Counted from the first letter of the stretch, positions 9,501-18,661 are shown. The stretch is DNA of 47,485 bases from Inconstantimicrobium porci (GCF_009696465.1 NZ_VULX01000019.1:1-47485), one strand, 5' to 3'. A program made the numbers and translations. The notes: a model not told the origin generated them from the letters alone.

Positions 9501-10058
9501 CTTGTTTATATAGATGCACTGCTTAAGAATTCAGAATACATTTTAAAAACGCAAGCTGTTCCAGGAGCAATTTTCTACTTCAGAATTGATGATCCGATAA
9601 TCAATGTTAAGGGCAGGATGTCAGAAGAGGCTGTTAAAAAGGAAATACTTAAGAAGCTGAAACTTGATGGACTTATGCTTAAAGATCCAAAGATAGTAAA
9701 GGCCATGGATAATGATATAGAAGGAACTTCACTGATAATTCCTGCAGGATTTAAGAAGGATGGAGATTTCTCAAGTAAAAGTGCAGTTGTAACTGAAAGG
9801 CAGTTTGAGGCATTAAGAAAATACGTAAATGATAAGATGATTGAATTGTGCGAAGACATGATAAGCGGAAAGATTACAATTGAGCCTATTAAACAGGGGC
9901 TGAATGTACCTTGTACTTATTGTGAGTATACATCAATATGTCAATTTGATACTTCTATGAGCGATAACTGTTATAGATTTATTTATAAAAAATCAAAAGA
10001 AGAGATATGGGAAGCAATATCAAAAGAAACTGGTATTAATCTTGGAGGTGAAAAGTAA
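6597..10058 (+). CDS. addB: ATP-dependent helicase/nuclease subunit B, AddB
   Basis: A 1153-residue protein. Walker A is GRSGTGKST at residues 7-15. The C-terminal RecB-type nuclease motif lies in GRIDRIDTAEIDG followed by RIIDYKSG. The 4Fe-4S cysteines are Cys787 (ARCPFSYYIKYG) plus Cys1106, Cys1109 and Cys1115 (CTYCEYTSIC). The length matches Firmicute AddB. With AddA it forms the double-strand-break resection complex that degrades DNA ends and recognises Chi. In AddB the nuclease cuts the 5' strand and the iron-sulfur cluster holds DNA. The ATG follows AGGAGAAAAAAT, and the stop overlaps the addA start (TAATG), so the two are translationally coupled. The promoter is probably in the 96 bases after the tRNA-Ser terminator, where no strong match stands out. 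Confidence 0.97.
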   Translation: MSLRLVIGRSGTGKSTLCISEIKKRDLSSSAKKIIMLVPEQYTFETENKLLHEVGEKFQLNTYVLSFQRLAHKVFSEHGGITKLRMQESGKSMLVLKVLNELQDSLTSFKTASKQKGFIDIVSKTISEFKKYNVDSEVLDQVKGNMDESRSDLKNKITDLGRIYSSFQEKLHKSHVDSEDILIDLSQKIDESGFFNDAEVWIDEFTNFTPIQYEIIEKIIAQSISTTITLDLDTSGNFGDAFLVTANTYNKLRDICSENNIRVDETINLNKEKNYKFLSRELLHLEQNYYSYPFKQYKDEVKNLRIYKANNSYEEMEFIARDILRLVREGKYRYKDIAVLCRDIEGYEKIASVICNQYGIPSYIDKKKDVMGNPIIVLINSLFDIINKNWTYESVFKYLKTGLVDIDNDKIDLLENYVLSNGIKGRNKWVSDDMWDYDIYKSFGEKERDPEEVKLINEINEIRDMISQPINNFYEKCKSAKNVREVCTYLYEFLNEFSVLSKMENMVKYFQENNIVDMATECSKVLDIIMEVLDEAVDVLGDEKLPLDEFAEILNTGFMKYEMSLIPLALDQVTIGDIAKIKSKDVKALYVVGVNDGVIPAVNKEEGILSDRDREFLKEQDVVLASDTKTKAREEQHIVYNILSTAREYLVLSYCAADFEGKALRPSIVIPRIKKIFPRLEEESDIYSGEMYFDKFKRVSAPLPTFNEFICESRNITEKKQYEKYWLQVYTWFKNNDEWKIKTENMLKALNYTNQAEDIDREKIKEMYEKDGKLTFNISMIENYARCPFSYYIKYGLKAKDRKIYELTAPDLGNFMHEILDEFTNSIREENMSWSDLSYEKCKSRINELVDKQLLENKGSIFNSSKRYRYFTDRFKRMLTKSVTIISEQMKHSDFKVYKNEFSFGNYKDGEPIKLDLPSGDEVFLKGRIDRIDTAEIDGNTYIRIIDYKSGYKKFDLSELYYGIQIQLLVYIDALLKNSEYILKTQAVPGAIFYFRIDDPIINVKGRMSEEAVKKEILKKLKLDGLMLKDPKIVKAMDNDIEGTSLIIPAGFKKDGDFSSKSAVVTERQFEALRKYVNDKMIELCEDMISGKITIEPIKQGLNVPCTYCEYTSICQFDTSMSDNCYRFIYKKSKEEIWEAISKETGINLGGEK

Positions 10059-13000
10059 TGGCAAATAAGTGGACTGATGAACAGAAAAGGGCGATAGAAA
10101 CTAGAGGTAGAAACCTTCTTGTAGCTGCAGCTGCAGGATCAGGAAAGACAGCTGTTCTTGTTGAAAGAATAATTAAGATGATAACAGATCCTAAAAAGCC
10201 TGTTGATATAGATAGGCTGCTTGTTGTTACTTTTACATCTGCAGCAGCTTCAGAAATGAGAGAAAGAATTGGCGAGGCCATATCAAAGGAACTTGAAAAA
10301 TATCCTAATTCAAGTGTACTTGCAAGACAGCTGACTCTCCTTGGAGGAGCCAATATCACGACAATGCATTCATTCTGTCTTGAAGTTATCAAGAATAACT
10401 TTCATGAGATAGATCTTGATCCTGGATTTAGAATTGGTGATCAGACTGAATGTGAAATCCTTAAAAATGATGTGCTTGATGATCTTTTTGAAGAAAAGTA
10501 CATTGAAGCAAAAAAGGAATTTCTTGATCTAGTTGAATCTTATGGCGGCAGCAAAAATGATGATAAATTAAAATCTCTTATCTTAAAGATATACTCTTTC
10601 TCAATGAGCGGACCATGGCCTGAAAAATGGCTTAAGGATAAAGCTGAAGCCTTTAATATAAATAGCAGGGAAGAATTATATAAAACAGCATGGATAAACA
10701 TCATTAAAGAAAATGTATCGCTGAAGGTTGAGAGCATATATAATGCCTACAAGAATGCAGCTGAGCTTTGTCATATAGTTGAGGGAATGGATAAGTATCT
10801 AGAAAATGTAGATGAGGACTTAGCTGTTTTAGATAAGATTCAGAAGAGCTTTGAAGGTGACCTTGATGATATAGCAGAAGCTTTTGAGTGTGTTAAGTTT
10901 GGTAGACTTAAAACTATTAAAAAGGGTACTGTTGACGAAGAATCACAGAATATTTTTAAAGCAGCAAGAGATAAGGCAAAGAAGGATATTGCTAAGATTG
11001 CGGGCGAACTTAACATTGGTTCTGTGGACGATATTATTGAGCAGTGCAGAAATCTTTATCCTTTAATGATGGAACTTTCAAATACTGTGCTGCAGTTTGA
11101 AGAACAGTATAAAGCAAAGAAAAAGGAAAGAAGCATGCTAGATTTTAATGATATGGAGCATATCTGTCTTGAAATATTAACTGAAAAAAGTTCAGGTTAT
11201 GAGCTGAAACCTTCTAAAGTTGCGCTTAATTACAGAGAGAAGTTTGAGGAAGTCTTTGTTGATGAATATCAGGATAGTAATAATGTTCAGGAAACAATTA
11301 TCAATATGGTATCTAGAAAAGACTGTGAAAAACCTAATGTATTCATGGTTGGTGATGTAAAGCAGAGTATCTACAGATTCAGACAGGCAAAGCCTGAGCT
11401 GTTCCTTGACAAGTATAATACTTATACAGACAGTAAGGATGCTGACAGCAGCACAAAGAATGAAAAGATAACTTTGTTCAAGAACTTTAGAAGCAGAAAA
11501 GAAATATTAGATGCTGCCAACTTTATCTTCTACAATATCATGTCAGAATCAGTAGGGGAACTTGATTATACAGAAAGAGAAGCTCTTAATTTAGGTGCTG
11601 ATTATAAAGAAGTCAACAAAGATAATGTTTATGAGCTTTCAGAAAATGAGTTCAGTAATTTTGAAACTGCTGGAGATGTAGAACTGCATATACTTGATCT
11701 TGCAGGAGAAGCAAAAGAAGAGTCTCAGGATAATGAGGGAGATGGCGAGGAGCAGAGTGAAGAGGATGAAGAAAACCTTGATGCTATGCAGTATGAATCA
11801 AGACTTGTAGCAAAGAGAATCAACAGTCTTATACATGGAGAAAAGCCTTATCTTATATATGACAAGCATCTGCAGAAATATAGAAAGATAAGATACAAAG
11901 ATATCGTCATCCTTTTAAGAACAGTAAAATCATGGTCTGAGGTTCTTGTAGATGAACTTTCAATGGCTGGTATACCAGTTTATGCAGATACAGGTTCAGG
12001 GTATTTTGATACAGTGGAGATAAGAACAGTGATGTCATTACTGCATGTTATAGATAATCCACTGCAGGATATTCACATGATTGCAGTGCTTCGTTCACCA
12101 ATATTTGCTTTCAGCATGGATATGTTAAGTGATTTAAGACTGCTTGTAAAAGATATGGAAGATCAGAAGTATTATTATGATATAGTTAAGGAAGTTGCAT
12201 CTGGCCAAAGAGAAGCAAGTACAGAACTTAAAGAAAAGTGTAGCTATGTTATAGAGAAGATTAGTATGTGGAGAGAAAAATCTGAATACATGCCTATAGA
12301 TGAGTTTATATATTATCTGATTATGGACACTTCATATTATGGTTTTGTAGGTGCTATGAGTAATGGTGTGAAGAGGCAGGCAAATTTAAGAATACTGTTC
12401 CAGAGAGCAAAGCAGTTTGAAGGTACTTCTCTTAAAGGCTTGTTTAACTTCATAACATTTATCAACAAGCTTAGAAAATCAAGTGGAGATATGGGTAGTG
12501 CTAAGATTTTAGGCGAAAATGAAGATGTAGTCAGAATTATGAGTATACACAAGAGTAAAGGGCTTGAGTTCCCCGTGGTTATTTTAGCTGGCTGTGGAAA
12601 ACAATTTAATCTTATGGACTTAAATGATGATGTTCTTCTTCATGATGAACTTGGTTATGGGCCTAATTATGTTGATCTTGAGAATAGAACGATGACTCCT
12701 TCTATTGCTAAGACTGCTATCAAGGAAAAGCAGAAGCTTGAAATATATTCTGAGGAAATAAGAATACTTTATGTTGCTCTTACCAGAGCAAAAGAAAAGC
12801 TGATAATGACAGGCAGAGTTAATGATTTTGAAAAGCAGGTGGAAAAGTACGCTTCAGCAGCTTCATCTGTAACTGAATACAATACTATTTCTCCTAGAGA
12901 AATTTTAAACAGCAAATGTTATCTTGACTGGATTGCCATGTCTGTTGCAAGGCATAAAGATGGTGCACTACTTAGAAACGCCAGAAATGATATAAGGCTT

Positions 13001-13846
13001 AGGGATGATTATTCAAAATGGAATGTGCATTTGTGGATAAAATCAGATCTCACTGTGGATGAAAAAAATGATGTTGTGGATAACATTGATGAAAATATCC
13101 TCAAGGATACTGAAGCAAAAATTGATGAGGAAATAAGAAACAGGCTTGAATTCAAGTATGATTACAGAGATATAGTGTCATTACCCTCAAATGTTTCTGT
13201 TTCTGATTTAAAGAAGGCAGCATTTGAAGACGAGGAGCCTGTGTTTAAGCTATATGAAAGCGAATATGTAAGAAAATCTAAATTCCTTTCAGAAGAAAAG
13301 GGACTTACAGCAGCAGAAAGAGGTACTGCAATGCACTTTGTAATGCAACATCTTGATCTTAACAATGTAAGTACAACAGAAAAAATTGATGAACAGATAA
13401 AATCTATGGCCCATGATGAACTTTTAGGTGAAGAGGAAGCTGCTTCTGTTAACAGATTTAAGGTCTTTAAGTTCTTCAAGAGTAAGATAGGAAAAGAAAT
13501 GCTGATGGCACATAGAGGTATGAGCTTATTGCAGAGAGAACTTGCTTTTGTTACAGAAATTCCTGCACAGAAGCTTTTAAAGGAAGAGTTAAGCAGTAAT
13601 TACAGTGAAGAAAAAGTAAGACTTCAGGGAATCATCGACTGTTTCTTTGAATCAAGAGGTAAACTAATACTGCTTGATTATAAGACTGATTATGTTGAAG
13701 AAGGCGATGAAGAAAAAATCGTTGATAGATATAAGATTCAGATGGAGTACTACAGTGAAGCTCTGGAAAAGATGATCGGCAGAAAAGTTGATGAAATTTA
13801 TCTATATTTATTTAGGTTAGATAAAGAAGTTAAAGTGGAAATTTAG
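10058..13846 (+). CDS. addA: ATP-dependent helicase/nuclease subunit A, AddA
   Basis: A 1262-residue UvrD/Rep-type superfamily 1 helicase fused to a RecB-type nuclease. Q-motif-like WTDEQKRAIETRG is at the start, Walker A AAAGSGKTAVLV near residue 25, DEYQDSN is the Walker B motif, and VGDVKQSIYRFRQAKPELF, VRIMSIHKSKGLEFPVV and YVALTRAKEKL are further helicase motifs. The nuclease is GIIDCFFES followed by LILLDYKTD near residue 1205. It is the motor subunit that pairs with AddB in end resection. A very acidic segment (EESQDNEGDGEEQSEEDEEN) near residue 555 interrupts the helicase core and looks like a species-specific linker. The start is GGAGGTGAAAAGTAATG, overlapping the addB stop. A hairpin terminator follows. 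Confidence 0.97.
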   Translation: MANKWTDEQKRAIETRGRNLLVAAAAGSGKTAVLVERIIKMITDPKKPVDIDRLLVVTFTSAAASEMRERIGEAISKELEKYPNSSVLARQLTLLGGANITTMHSFCLEVIKNNFHEIDLDPGFRIGDQTECEILKNDVLDDLFEEKYIEAKKEFLDLVESYGGSKNDDKLKSLILKIYSFSMSGPWPEKWLKDKAEAFNINSREELYKTAWINIIKENVSLKVESIYNAYKNAAELCHIVEGMDKYLENVDEDLAVLDKIQKSFEGDLDDIAEAFECVKFGRLKTIKKGTVDEESQNIFKAARDKAKKDIAKIAGELNIGSVDDIIEQCRNLYPLMMELSNTVLQFEEQYKAKKKERSMLDFNDMEHICLEILTEKSSGYELKPSKVALNYREKFEEVFVDEYQDSNNVQETIINMVSRKDCEKPNVFMVGDVKQSIYRFRQAKPELFLDKYNTYTDSKDADSSTKNEKITLFKNFRSRKEILDAANFIFYNIMSESVGELDYTEREALNLGADYKEVNKDNVYELSENEFSNFETAGDVELHILDLAGEAKEESQDNEGDGEEQSEEDEENLDAMQYESRLVAKRINSLIHGEKPYLIYDKHLQKYRKIRYKDIVILLRTVKSWSEVLVDELSMAGIPVYADTGSGYFDTVEIRTVMSLLHVIDNPLQDIHMIAVLRSPIFAFSMDMLSDLRLLVKDMEDQKYYYDIVKEVASGQREASTELKEKCSYVIEKISMWREKSEYMPIDEFIYYLIMDTSYYGFVGAMSNGVKRQANLRILFQRAKQFEGTSLKGLFNFITFINKLRKSSGDMGSAKILGENEDVVRIMSIHKSKGLEFPVVILAGCGKQFNLMDLNDDVLLHDELGYGPNYVDLENRTMTPSIAKTAIKEKQKLEIYSEEIRILYVALTRAKEKLIMTGRVNDFEKQVEKYASAASSVTEYNTISPREILNSKCYLDWIAMSVARHKDGALLRNARNDIRLRDDYSKWNVHLWIKSDLTVDEKNDVVDNIDENILKDTEAKIDEEIRNRLEFKYDYRDIVSLPSNVSVSDLKKAAFEDEEPVFKLYESEYVRKSKFLSEEKGLTAAERGTAMHFVMQHLDLNNVSTTEKIDEQIKSMAHDELLGEEEAASVNRFKVFKFFKSKIGKEMLMAHRGMSLLQRELAFVTEIPAQKLLKEELSSNYSEEKVRLQGIIDCFFESRGKLILLDYKTDYVEEGDEEKIVDRYKIQMEYYSEALEKMIGRKVDEIYLYLFRLDKEVKVEI

Positions 13847-13894
13847 AATTGATGAATTTCTAAAAAAATAGAGGCTTCGCCTCCAATCTACTAG

Positions 13895-13929
13895 AGGCAG
13901 AATAACTAACATTATTCTGCCTTATTTTT
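13895..13929 (+). terminator. Terminator of addBA
   Basis: AGGCAGAATAA (13895-13905) pairs with TTATTCTGCCT (13912-13922) and is followed by tattttt. A small gaggcttcgcctc hairpin precedes it at 13871-13883. The rest of the gap up to 14134 is A/T-rich with no gene that I can support. Confidence 0.85.
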
Positions 13930-14134
13930 GAATTCAAAGTAAATAAAAATAATATGATATTATTTCTAGTATATAAAATATAAGCAGGAAAAATAAACTG
14001 AATAATAAAAGCTCTAAATAGTACATAACAGTACAACCTTTCTTTTAAATTTATTTTTCTCTGTTAGTAAACTAATAATGAATAAAATTGGACTTATGAA
14101 GAATAAAAGTATTATCTTTTTTCATAGAAGAACT

Positions 14135-14446
14135 TTAGCTTTTCTTTTTATCTGTTCTGTAAGCTGAATTAAAAAGCATAATAATTGGAATAATTAAAAA
14201 GAATACAGCGCCTAGGAGAATTGATAGTGTTTCTCCAGTGTTATTTCTGTGGAAAATAGTAGTCCCGATGGTAGCTATTAAACTGCCAATGCATATGCTT
14301 AACCCTGCTCTATCCTTATTAGATAACATCTTATTCTTCTTATATTTTTTATAGATACTTATAAAGACAAATATAAAGCAGATTACTGCAATGATAAAAA
14401 ATACAGTACTGATTAAATGAGCCCACATTGCTGATATAGAATCCAT
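14135..14446 (-). CDS. Small membrane protein, three predicted helices
   Basis: A 103-residue hydrophobic protein starting MDSISAMWAHL. Helices are about residues 9-31 (ISTVFFIIAVICFIFVFISIY), 47-63 (SICIGSLIATIGTTIFH) and 73-92 (LSILLGAVFFLIIPIIMLF), with a Lys-rich cytoplasmic loop and tail. I do not recognise the family. The start is chosen at the ATG preceded by AGGGGATGAAATT. A further upstream in-frame start would add 16 hydrophilic residues without a better ribosome-binding site. It stands alone downstream of cca on the same strand with an 89-base gap, so it may have its own promoter. Confidence 0.6.
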   Translation of the reverse strand: MDSISAMWAHLISTVFFIIAVICFIFVFISIYKKYKKNKMLSNKDRAGLSICIGSLIATIGTTIFHRNNTGETLSILLGAVFFLIIPIIMLFNSAYRTDKKKS

Positions 14447-14535
14447 AATTTCATCCCCTAAAATAAAATTATTTTTATTCTTATTATAGCACATATATAT
14501 ATTAAAAGTAAATATATGTAAATAGAAATAGGGAA

Positions 14536-15864
14536 TTATTTATTATACTGTTTTGACAATTCAAGAAGCGTTTCACGTTTATTTAATTTAGGATCTTCCA
14601 GCGTTTTATTTAAAAGGTATTTTAAAATTTCGCCTATTTCTTTTCCTGGCTTCATTCCTAATTCTTTTATAAGGTCATTACCGTTTATTTTTAAATCATT
14701 TGAACTTAACGGCTCGTTACTGTTTAAAATTTTAGTGATTCTTTCTGTCATTACAGCCACATTATCAAGTGCTAAGAATGGCGGAGCACATGACAGGATA
14801 TCGCTTTTCATAAGATTTAAGAGATCAAAGACAAGTTCCTTTGATGTTCTATTAATCAGTCTTTTAAGTGCTGCATCTGTAGGATCCTTAAGAACATTCA
14901 TATGTTCTTTTATAAGAATGTGAACTTTCTTTACTGTGTCATTATCGTAATGAAGTTTTCGTAGTATTGACGTAGATTTTACAGCGCCTTTTTTGTCATG
15001 ACCATAAAAGTGACCGGCATTATCTTTGCCGATAAAAAAACATTCTGGTTTTGAAATATCATGAAGAAGTGCTGCCAGTCTTAAGTGTAGTATTGGATTG
15101 ACTTTATCGACTACACATAATGTATGCATAAAAACATCCTTATTGTGATATTTTGTATGCTGGTCAAAGCCTACTGTTTCCTGAAGATCAGGAAGGATGT
15201 ACTTTAATAGTCCTGTTTTCTCTAAAAGTAAAAATGCTTTTGAAGGTTTATTACATAAAAGGCACTTGTTAAGTTCATCAGCAACTCTTTCAACACTTAT
15301 ATTTTTTATAAGATGTGAATTGTTGGTGATTGCAGCTAAGGTTTTTTCTTCTATTTCAAAATCAAGCTGTGTGCAAAAACGTATAGCACGAAGCATTCTT
15401 AAAGCATCTTCATTGAAACGCTTGTCAGCATCGCCAACACATCTGATTATTTTATTTTTTAAATCGTCACGTCCATTAAAGAAATCAACAAGGCCTTTTT
15501 CATCATTGTAAGCCATGGCATTAATAGTGAAATCACGTCTTGCCAAGTCTTCTTTTATATTAGTTACAAAAGTTACTTCTTCTGGGCTACGGTTATTTAA
15601 GTATTCTCCGTCTATCCTATAAGTTGTAACTTCAAAAGGTTCTTTATTTAAAAGTACAGTAACAGTACCATGTTTAATACCAGTTGGAATAGTTTTTTCA
15701 AAAATACGTATTATGTCATCAGGCAGTGCATTTGTTGTAACATCATAGTCATTAGGGTTTCTGTTCAAAATAGAGTCACGGACACAACCACCCACAAGAA
15801 ATCCTTCAAAGCCGTTTTCGTATAGAGTTTTGATTATTGTATTAACACCGCTAGGAATTTTCAT
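14536..15864 (-). CDS. cca: CCA tRNA nucleotidyltransferase with HD domain
   Basis: A 442-residue class II nucleotidyltransferase. FLVGGCVRDSILNRNPNDYDVTTN carries the GG motif and the catalytic Asp-Tyr-Asp. RRDFTINAMAY, RFNEDALRMLRAIRF and the neck segment ISVERVADELNKCL follow. A C-terminal HD domain has ALLHDISKPECFF near residue 260. The enzyme adds or repairs the CCA end of tRNAs. Every tRNA gene in this window encodes CCA, so repair is its expected main role here. The HD domain is typical of the longer bacterial form and may carry phosphohydrolase activity. It is divergent from the YhaM-like exoribonuclease gene, with a shared A/T-rich promoter region. AAGGATGAATATTTATG gives the start. 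Confidence 0.93.
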   Translation of the reverse strand: MKIPSGVNTIIKTLYENGFEGFLVGGCVRDSILNRNPNDYDVTTNALPDDIIRIFEKTIPTGIKHGTVTVLLNKEPFEVTTYRIDGEYLNNRSPEEVTFVTNIKEDLARRDFTINAMAYNDEKGLVDFFNGRDDLKNKIIRCVGDADKRFNEDALRMLRAIRFCTQLDFEIEEKTLAAITNNSHLIKNISVERVADELNKCLLCNKPSKAFLLLEKTGLLKYILPDLQETVGFDQHTKYHNKDVFMHTLCVVDKVNPILHLRLAALLHDISKPECFFIGKDNAGHFYGHDKKGAVKSTSILRKLHYDNDTVKKVHILIKEHMNVLKDPTDAALKRLINRTSKELVFDLLNLMKSDILSCAPPFLALDNVAVMTERITKILNSNEPLSSNDLKINGNDLIKELGMKPGKEIGEILKYLLNKTLEDPKLNKRETLLELSKQYNK

Positions 15865-15965
15865 AAATATTCATCCTTCCCATATAATATAAATATATTA
15901 TATCATTATAATAGTGTTATAATGTAATAAGTAAAATGCAATGTGATTTTTGAAAGGAAGATTAG

Positions 15966-16937
15966 ATGAGCGGTACAGAAGTTTTAAATAAAAAGATAAA
16001 TGAATTCAAGCAGGGGGAACGGGTACAGGGATTTTTCCTGATTAAAACTCTTGATTTAAAGACAGCTAATGCTAATGGTAAGAAATATCTTGATTTTACT
16101 ATTGGAGATAAGACAGGTGATATTTCAGCAAAACTTTGGGAAGTAAGCGAAGAAGTTGAAAAAGAAATAACTAAAAATTTGATAGTAAAGATAAGAGGAA
16201 CTGTAGTTGCCTGGCAAGGGGCTCTTCAGCTAAAGATAGAGAGAATTAGAAAAGCATCAGACGAAGATCATGTTGATATAGACGAATATGTACAGAGTGC
16301 ACCACTTAAGAGCGAAATAATGTATGATGCAATACATGCTTATATAGATGAAATGACAAATGAAGATATAAAAAAACTTACTGCATATATGTTTGAGGAA
16401 AGAAAAGAAAAACTTCTTTATTATCCAGCTGCAAAGAAGAACCATCATGCACTTAAAGGCGGACTATTATTTCATGTATACACAATGCTTAGAAATGCAG
16501 AAAACTTATCAAATGTATATGACTTTATGAATAAGGACCTTTTATATGCAGGAGTTATCCTTCACGACCTTGCTAAAATGGATGAAATGGATTCAAATGA
16601 ACTTGGTATAGTTAATGAATATACACTAGAAGGAAGTCTCCTTGGACATATTACTGAAGGCATCAAAAAACTTGAAGTAGTAGGTGAGAAGCTTGGTACA
16701 GATAAGAATATCCTTATGTACTTACAGCATATGATTTTATCTCATCACTATGAGCCAGAGTACGGAAGTCCTATAAAACCAATGATTCCAGAAGCAGAGC
16801 TTCTTCATTATCTAGATGTACTAGATGCAAGAATGTATGATATGAGAAAAGCAGTAAATGAAACAGAACCTGGGCAATTCTCAGAAAGATTATGGTCACT
16901 AGATAATAGAAGAATCTACAACCACGGAGAAATCTAA
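15966..16937 (+). CDS. yhaM: 3'-5' exoribonuclease, YhaM family (OB fold plus HD domain)
   Basis: A 323-residue protein. The first 110 residues form an OB/tRNA-anticodon-type nucleic-acid-binding fold (VQGFFLIKTLDLKTANANGK, then GDISAKLWEV). An HD domain follows with HHALKGGLLFHVYTML, ILHDLAKMDEM and MILSHHYEPEYGSP. The order and length match YhaM/CBF1 enzymes, which degrade single-stranded RNA and DNA from the 3' end using metal ions. ATG follows GAAAGGAAGATTAG. Upstream, two TATAAT-like hexamers (15907 and 15918) sit in the region shared with cca. A hairpin terminator follows the stop. Confidence 0.92.
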   Translation: MSGTEVLNKKINEFKQGERVQGFFLIKTLDLKTANANGKKYLDFTIGDKTGDISAKLWEVSEEVEKEITKNLIVKIRGTVVAWQGALQLKIERIRKASDEDHVDIDEYVQSAPLKSEIMYDAIHAYIDEMTNEDIKKLTAYMFEERKEKLLYYPAAKKNHHALKGGLLFHVYTMLRNAENLSNVYDFMNKDLLYAGVILHDLAKMDEMDSNELGIVNEYTLEGSLLGHITEGIKKLEVVGEKLGTDKNILMYLQHMILSHHYEPEYGSPIKPMIPEAELLHYLDVLDARMYDMRKAVNETEPGQFSERLWSLDNRRIYNHGEI

Positions 16938-16984
16938 ACAAAGAACTAAAGTCCTTTATAATGTATAACGTATAATTTAGGATT

Positions 16985-17006
16985 AAACTCCCTTACGGGA
17001 GTTTTT
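16985..17006 (+). terminator. Terminator after yhaM
   Basis: AAACTCCC and GGGAGTTT enclose TTAC and are followed by TTTTTcc. A shorter relative with the same gattaaactcc start lies at 43481-43503 and a looser one at 27141-27161. The 200 bases after it are A/T-rich and hold only the promoter region of the next gene. Confidence 0.85.
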
Positions 17007-17212
17007 CCTTAATTATGAATTATACAATATACATTTTACATTAACTTGTGCTATTTTTATGTTAATCTATTTATGAATATGAAAAATACAGAAAAATTAT
17101 AAGAAATTAAGTGAAAGGTTACAAAAAGGTTAACAATTTCGTTACAAAAAGAGTTATTATTTATATATAGTAAACATAACTATATAGTAGGAATGAATAA
17201 GGAGGAATTCAA

Positions 17213-17716
17213 ATGAGAGCTTTATTAGTTTTAGGCTCATGTAAAGGATTTCAAAAAGAAAGCTTTTCTGGATTAAAAAATAACATTTTAGTGTTGATTA
17301 AAAAATTTACACAAGCTGAAGAGCCTGTATTTATATTAAAGGAAACTGAGGACCAAAATAATTATTTAAAAGATATAGAGTTCGGTAATTATGTATTATA
17401 CAGAAAAGATATAGATGCATTCTTCCTAAGTGGACTTGAGAAAAAGTTAAGAATAATGGGCATAAGGGAAATTGTTTTGTGTGGCGAAGAACTTGATAGA
17501 AGTATCTTGTTTACAGCTATATCGGGCTATGACAGAGGCTTCAGAGTTTTAGTTGTAAAGGATGCAGTGTCATCAGAAAATTATGAGAAATATGGCATGG
17601 ATCAGGAGTGTGTTAATAATACGATATTTAAAATGCTTACAGATGGAGATATAAATACAGTTAATACAGAAGAGATACTTAATGGATACAATGAAGTGAG
17701 TATAGAAAACTGCTAA
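17213..17716 (+). CDS. Isochorismatase-like fold protein, probable pseudoenzyme
   Basis: A 167-residue protein with the outline of a cysteine hydrolase/isochorismatase. It opens MRALLVLGSCKGF, with a middle YRKDIDAFFLSGLEKKL and then IMGIREIVLCGEEL and the segment ISGYDRGFRVLVVKDAVSS. In active members the first strand ends in an aspartate (DMQ-like) and the GV-x-T-x-x-C-V-x-x-T-A turn supplies the catalytic cysteine. Here the first position is Gly/Ser and the turn reads ELDRSILFTA, with serine where cysteine is expected. Only the lysine of the middle motif remains. It may bind a ligand or a partner without catalysis. GGAGGAATTCAAATG supports the start. An 8-base inverted repeat (tatatagt, actatata) lies upstream near 17163-17188. 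A terminator follows. Confidence 0.6.
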   Translation: MRALLVLGSCKGFQKESFSGLKNNILVLIKKFTQAEEPVFILKETEDQNNYLKDIEFGNYVLYRKDIDAFFLSGLEKKLRIMGIREIVLCGEELDRSILFTAISGYDRGFRVLVVKDAVSSENYEKYGMDQECVNNTIFKMLTDGDINTVNTEEILNGYNEVSIENC

Positions 17717-17726
17717 ATTTAAAATT

Positions 17727-17778
17727 ATAGCTGTTACGTTAGTATGAATTAAGACTATGTAGCAGCTATTTTTTTTAT
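17727..17778 (+). terminator. Terminator after the isochorismatase-like gene
   Basis: ATAGCTG (17727-17733) and CAGCTAT (17763-17769) form the base of a stem extended by a tac/gta pairing. A run of eight T follows. The loop is about 25 bases. Confidence 0.75.
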
Positions 17779-17863
17779 GTTAAAATATATTTCTATAAAA
17801 TTTGTTAAAAATCCTGTAACATTAACTTTATTAATGACACTAATATTATGAAAGGGGATTTTT

Positions 17864-18198
17864 ATGAAGAAGATTGAAGAATTGTACAAACAATATATTC
17901 GAGATATATACAGATACCTTGTAAGCATGAATCATAATGGTTCCCTTTCAGAGGATCTTTTATCGGAAACATATATTAATGCAATGAATTCTATAGGGAA
18001 TTTTAAAAAAGAATCTGATATTAAGACGTGGCTTTTTTCTATAGCCAGGTATACATGGTTTGGTTATTATATTATGAAATCGCTGAGAAATATGGTATTT
18101 CAGAAGGATCAGCAAGGGTAATTGATTTTCGGATGAAGAAGAAGATACGTGATATTTTGGAGAAGGAGGATAAATGGCATGGAAAATATTTCGTGTGA
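17864..18198 (+). pseudogene. Broken ECF sigma factor (region 2 and region 4 ends in different frames)
   Basis: The first part reads as an ECF sigma region 2: LYKQYIRDIYRYLVSMN, then SEDLLSETYINAMNSI and KTWLFSIARYTWF. After the segment IARYTWFGYYIM the frame runs into a stop at 18119. In another frame, starting near 18086, the sequence reads YEIAEKYGISEGSARVIDF and then RMKKKIRDILEKE, which is the helix-turn-helix of sigma region 4.2. The linker and the first part of region 4 are missing, so an internal deletion has also shifted the frame. A functional sigma factor cannot be made from this. The start follows GAAAGGGGATTTTT. The next gene is a matching anti-sigma remnant. Confidence 0.82.
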
Positions 18199-18661
18199 TG
18201 TCTGCATTGACCTTATGATGCTGGTAAAAGATAATGCTGCAAGTGATGACAGCATAAAACTTGTGAATAAGCATATAAGCGAATGTGAAGAATGCAGAAG
18301 AGTATTTGAAGAGGATAGAGAGGCCCTAGAGAGACCTATAAATGATAGTGAAATATTAAAAAGAATAAAAAGGAGGATTTCTATAATTACTGTAATTATG
18401 GTTGTTATAGGAACTTTAACAGGTGTTGTACTTACAAACAGTATGGGCATGTTCTACAACTTTATTATCATGCCTTTAATTGGTGGAATTGGCTACATAC
18501 TGCTGAATAAAAAGTGGTACTATGTAAGCATATTTATAGCAGTAACATCTTACATAGGAAACTTTGTACAGAACATTATGGAGTCAGTATCGATACAGGA
18601 GTCTCTTATAGGAGCAGTATATTTTACAGCTGCATATACATTTTGCTGTTCATTGCGATAG
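18179..18661 (+). pseudogene. Anti-sigma factor (zinc-finger type), probably truncated at its C terminus
   Basis: The protein starts MENISCDVCIDLMMLVKDN after GGAGGATAAATGGC. It has a ZAS-type zinc motif: CDVC near residue 6, then HISECEECRRVF. This is followed by membrane helices (ITVIMVVIGTLTGVVL, IMPLIGGIGYILL, VSIFIAVTSYIGNFV). The reading frame ends abruptly within a hydrophobic helix at AAYTFCCSLR, and the following DNA continues as another protein in a different frame, which suggests a deletion or frameshift near 18645-18660. It overlaps the broken sigma gene. This is the normal order for a sigma/anti-sigma pair, which here appears to be decaying as a unit. Confidence 0.7.
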
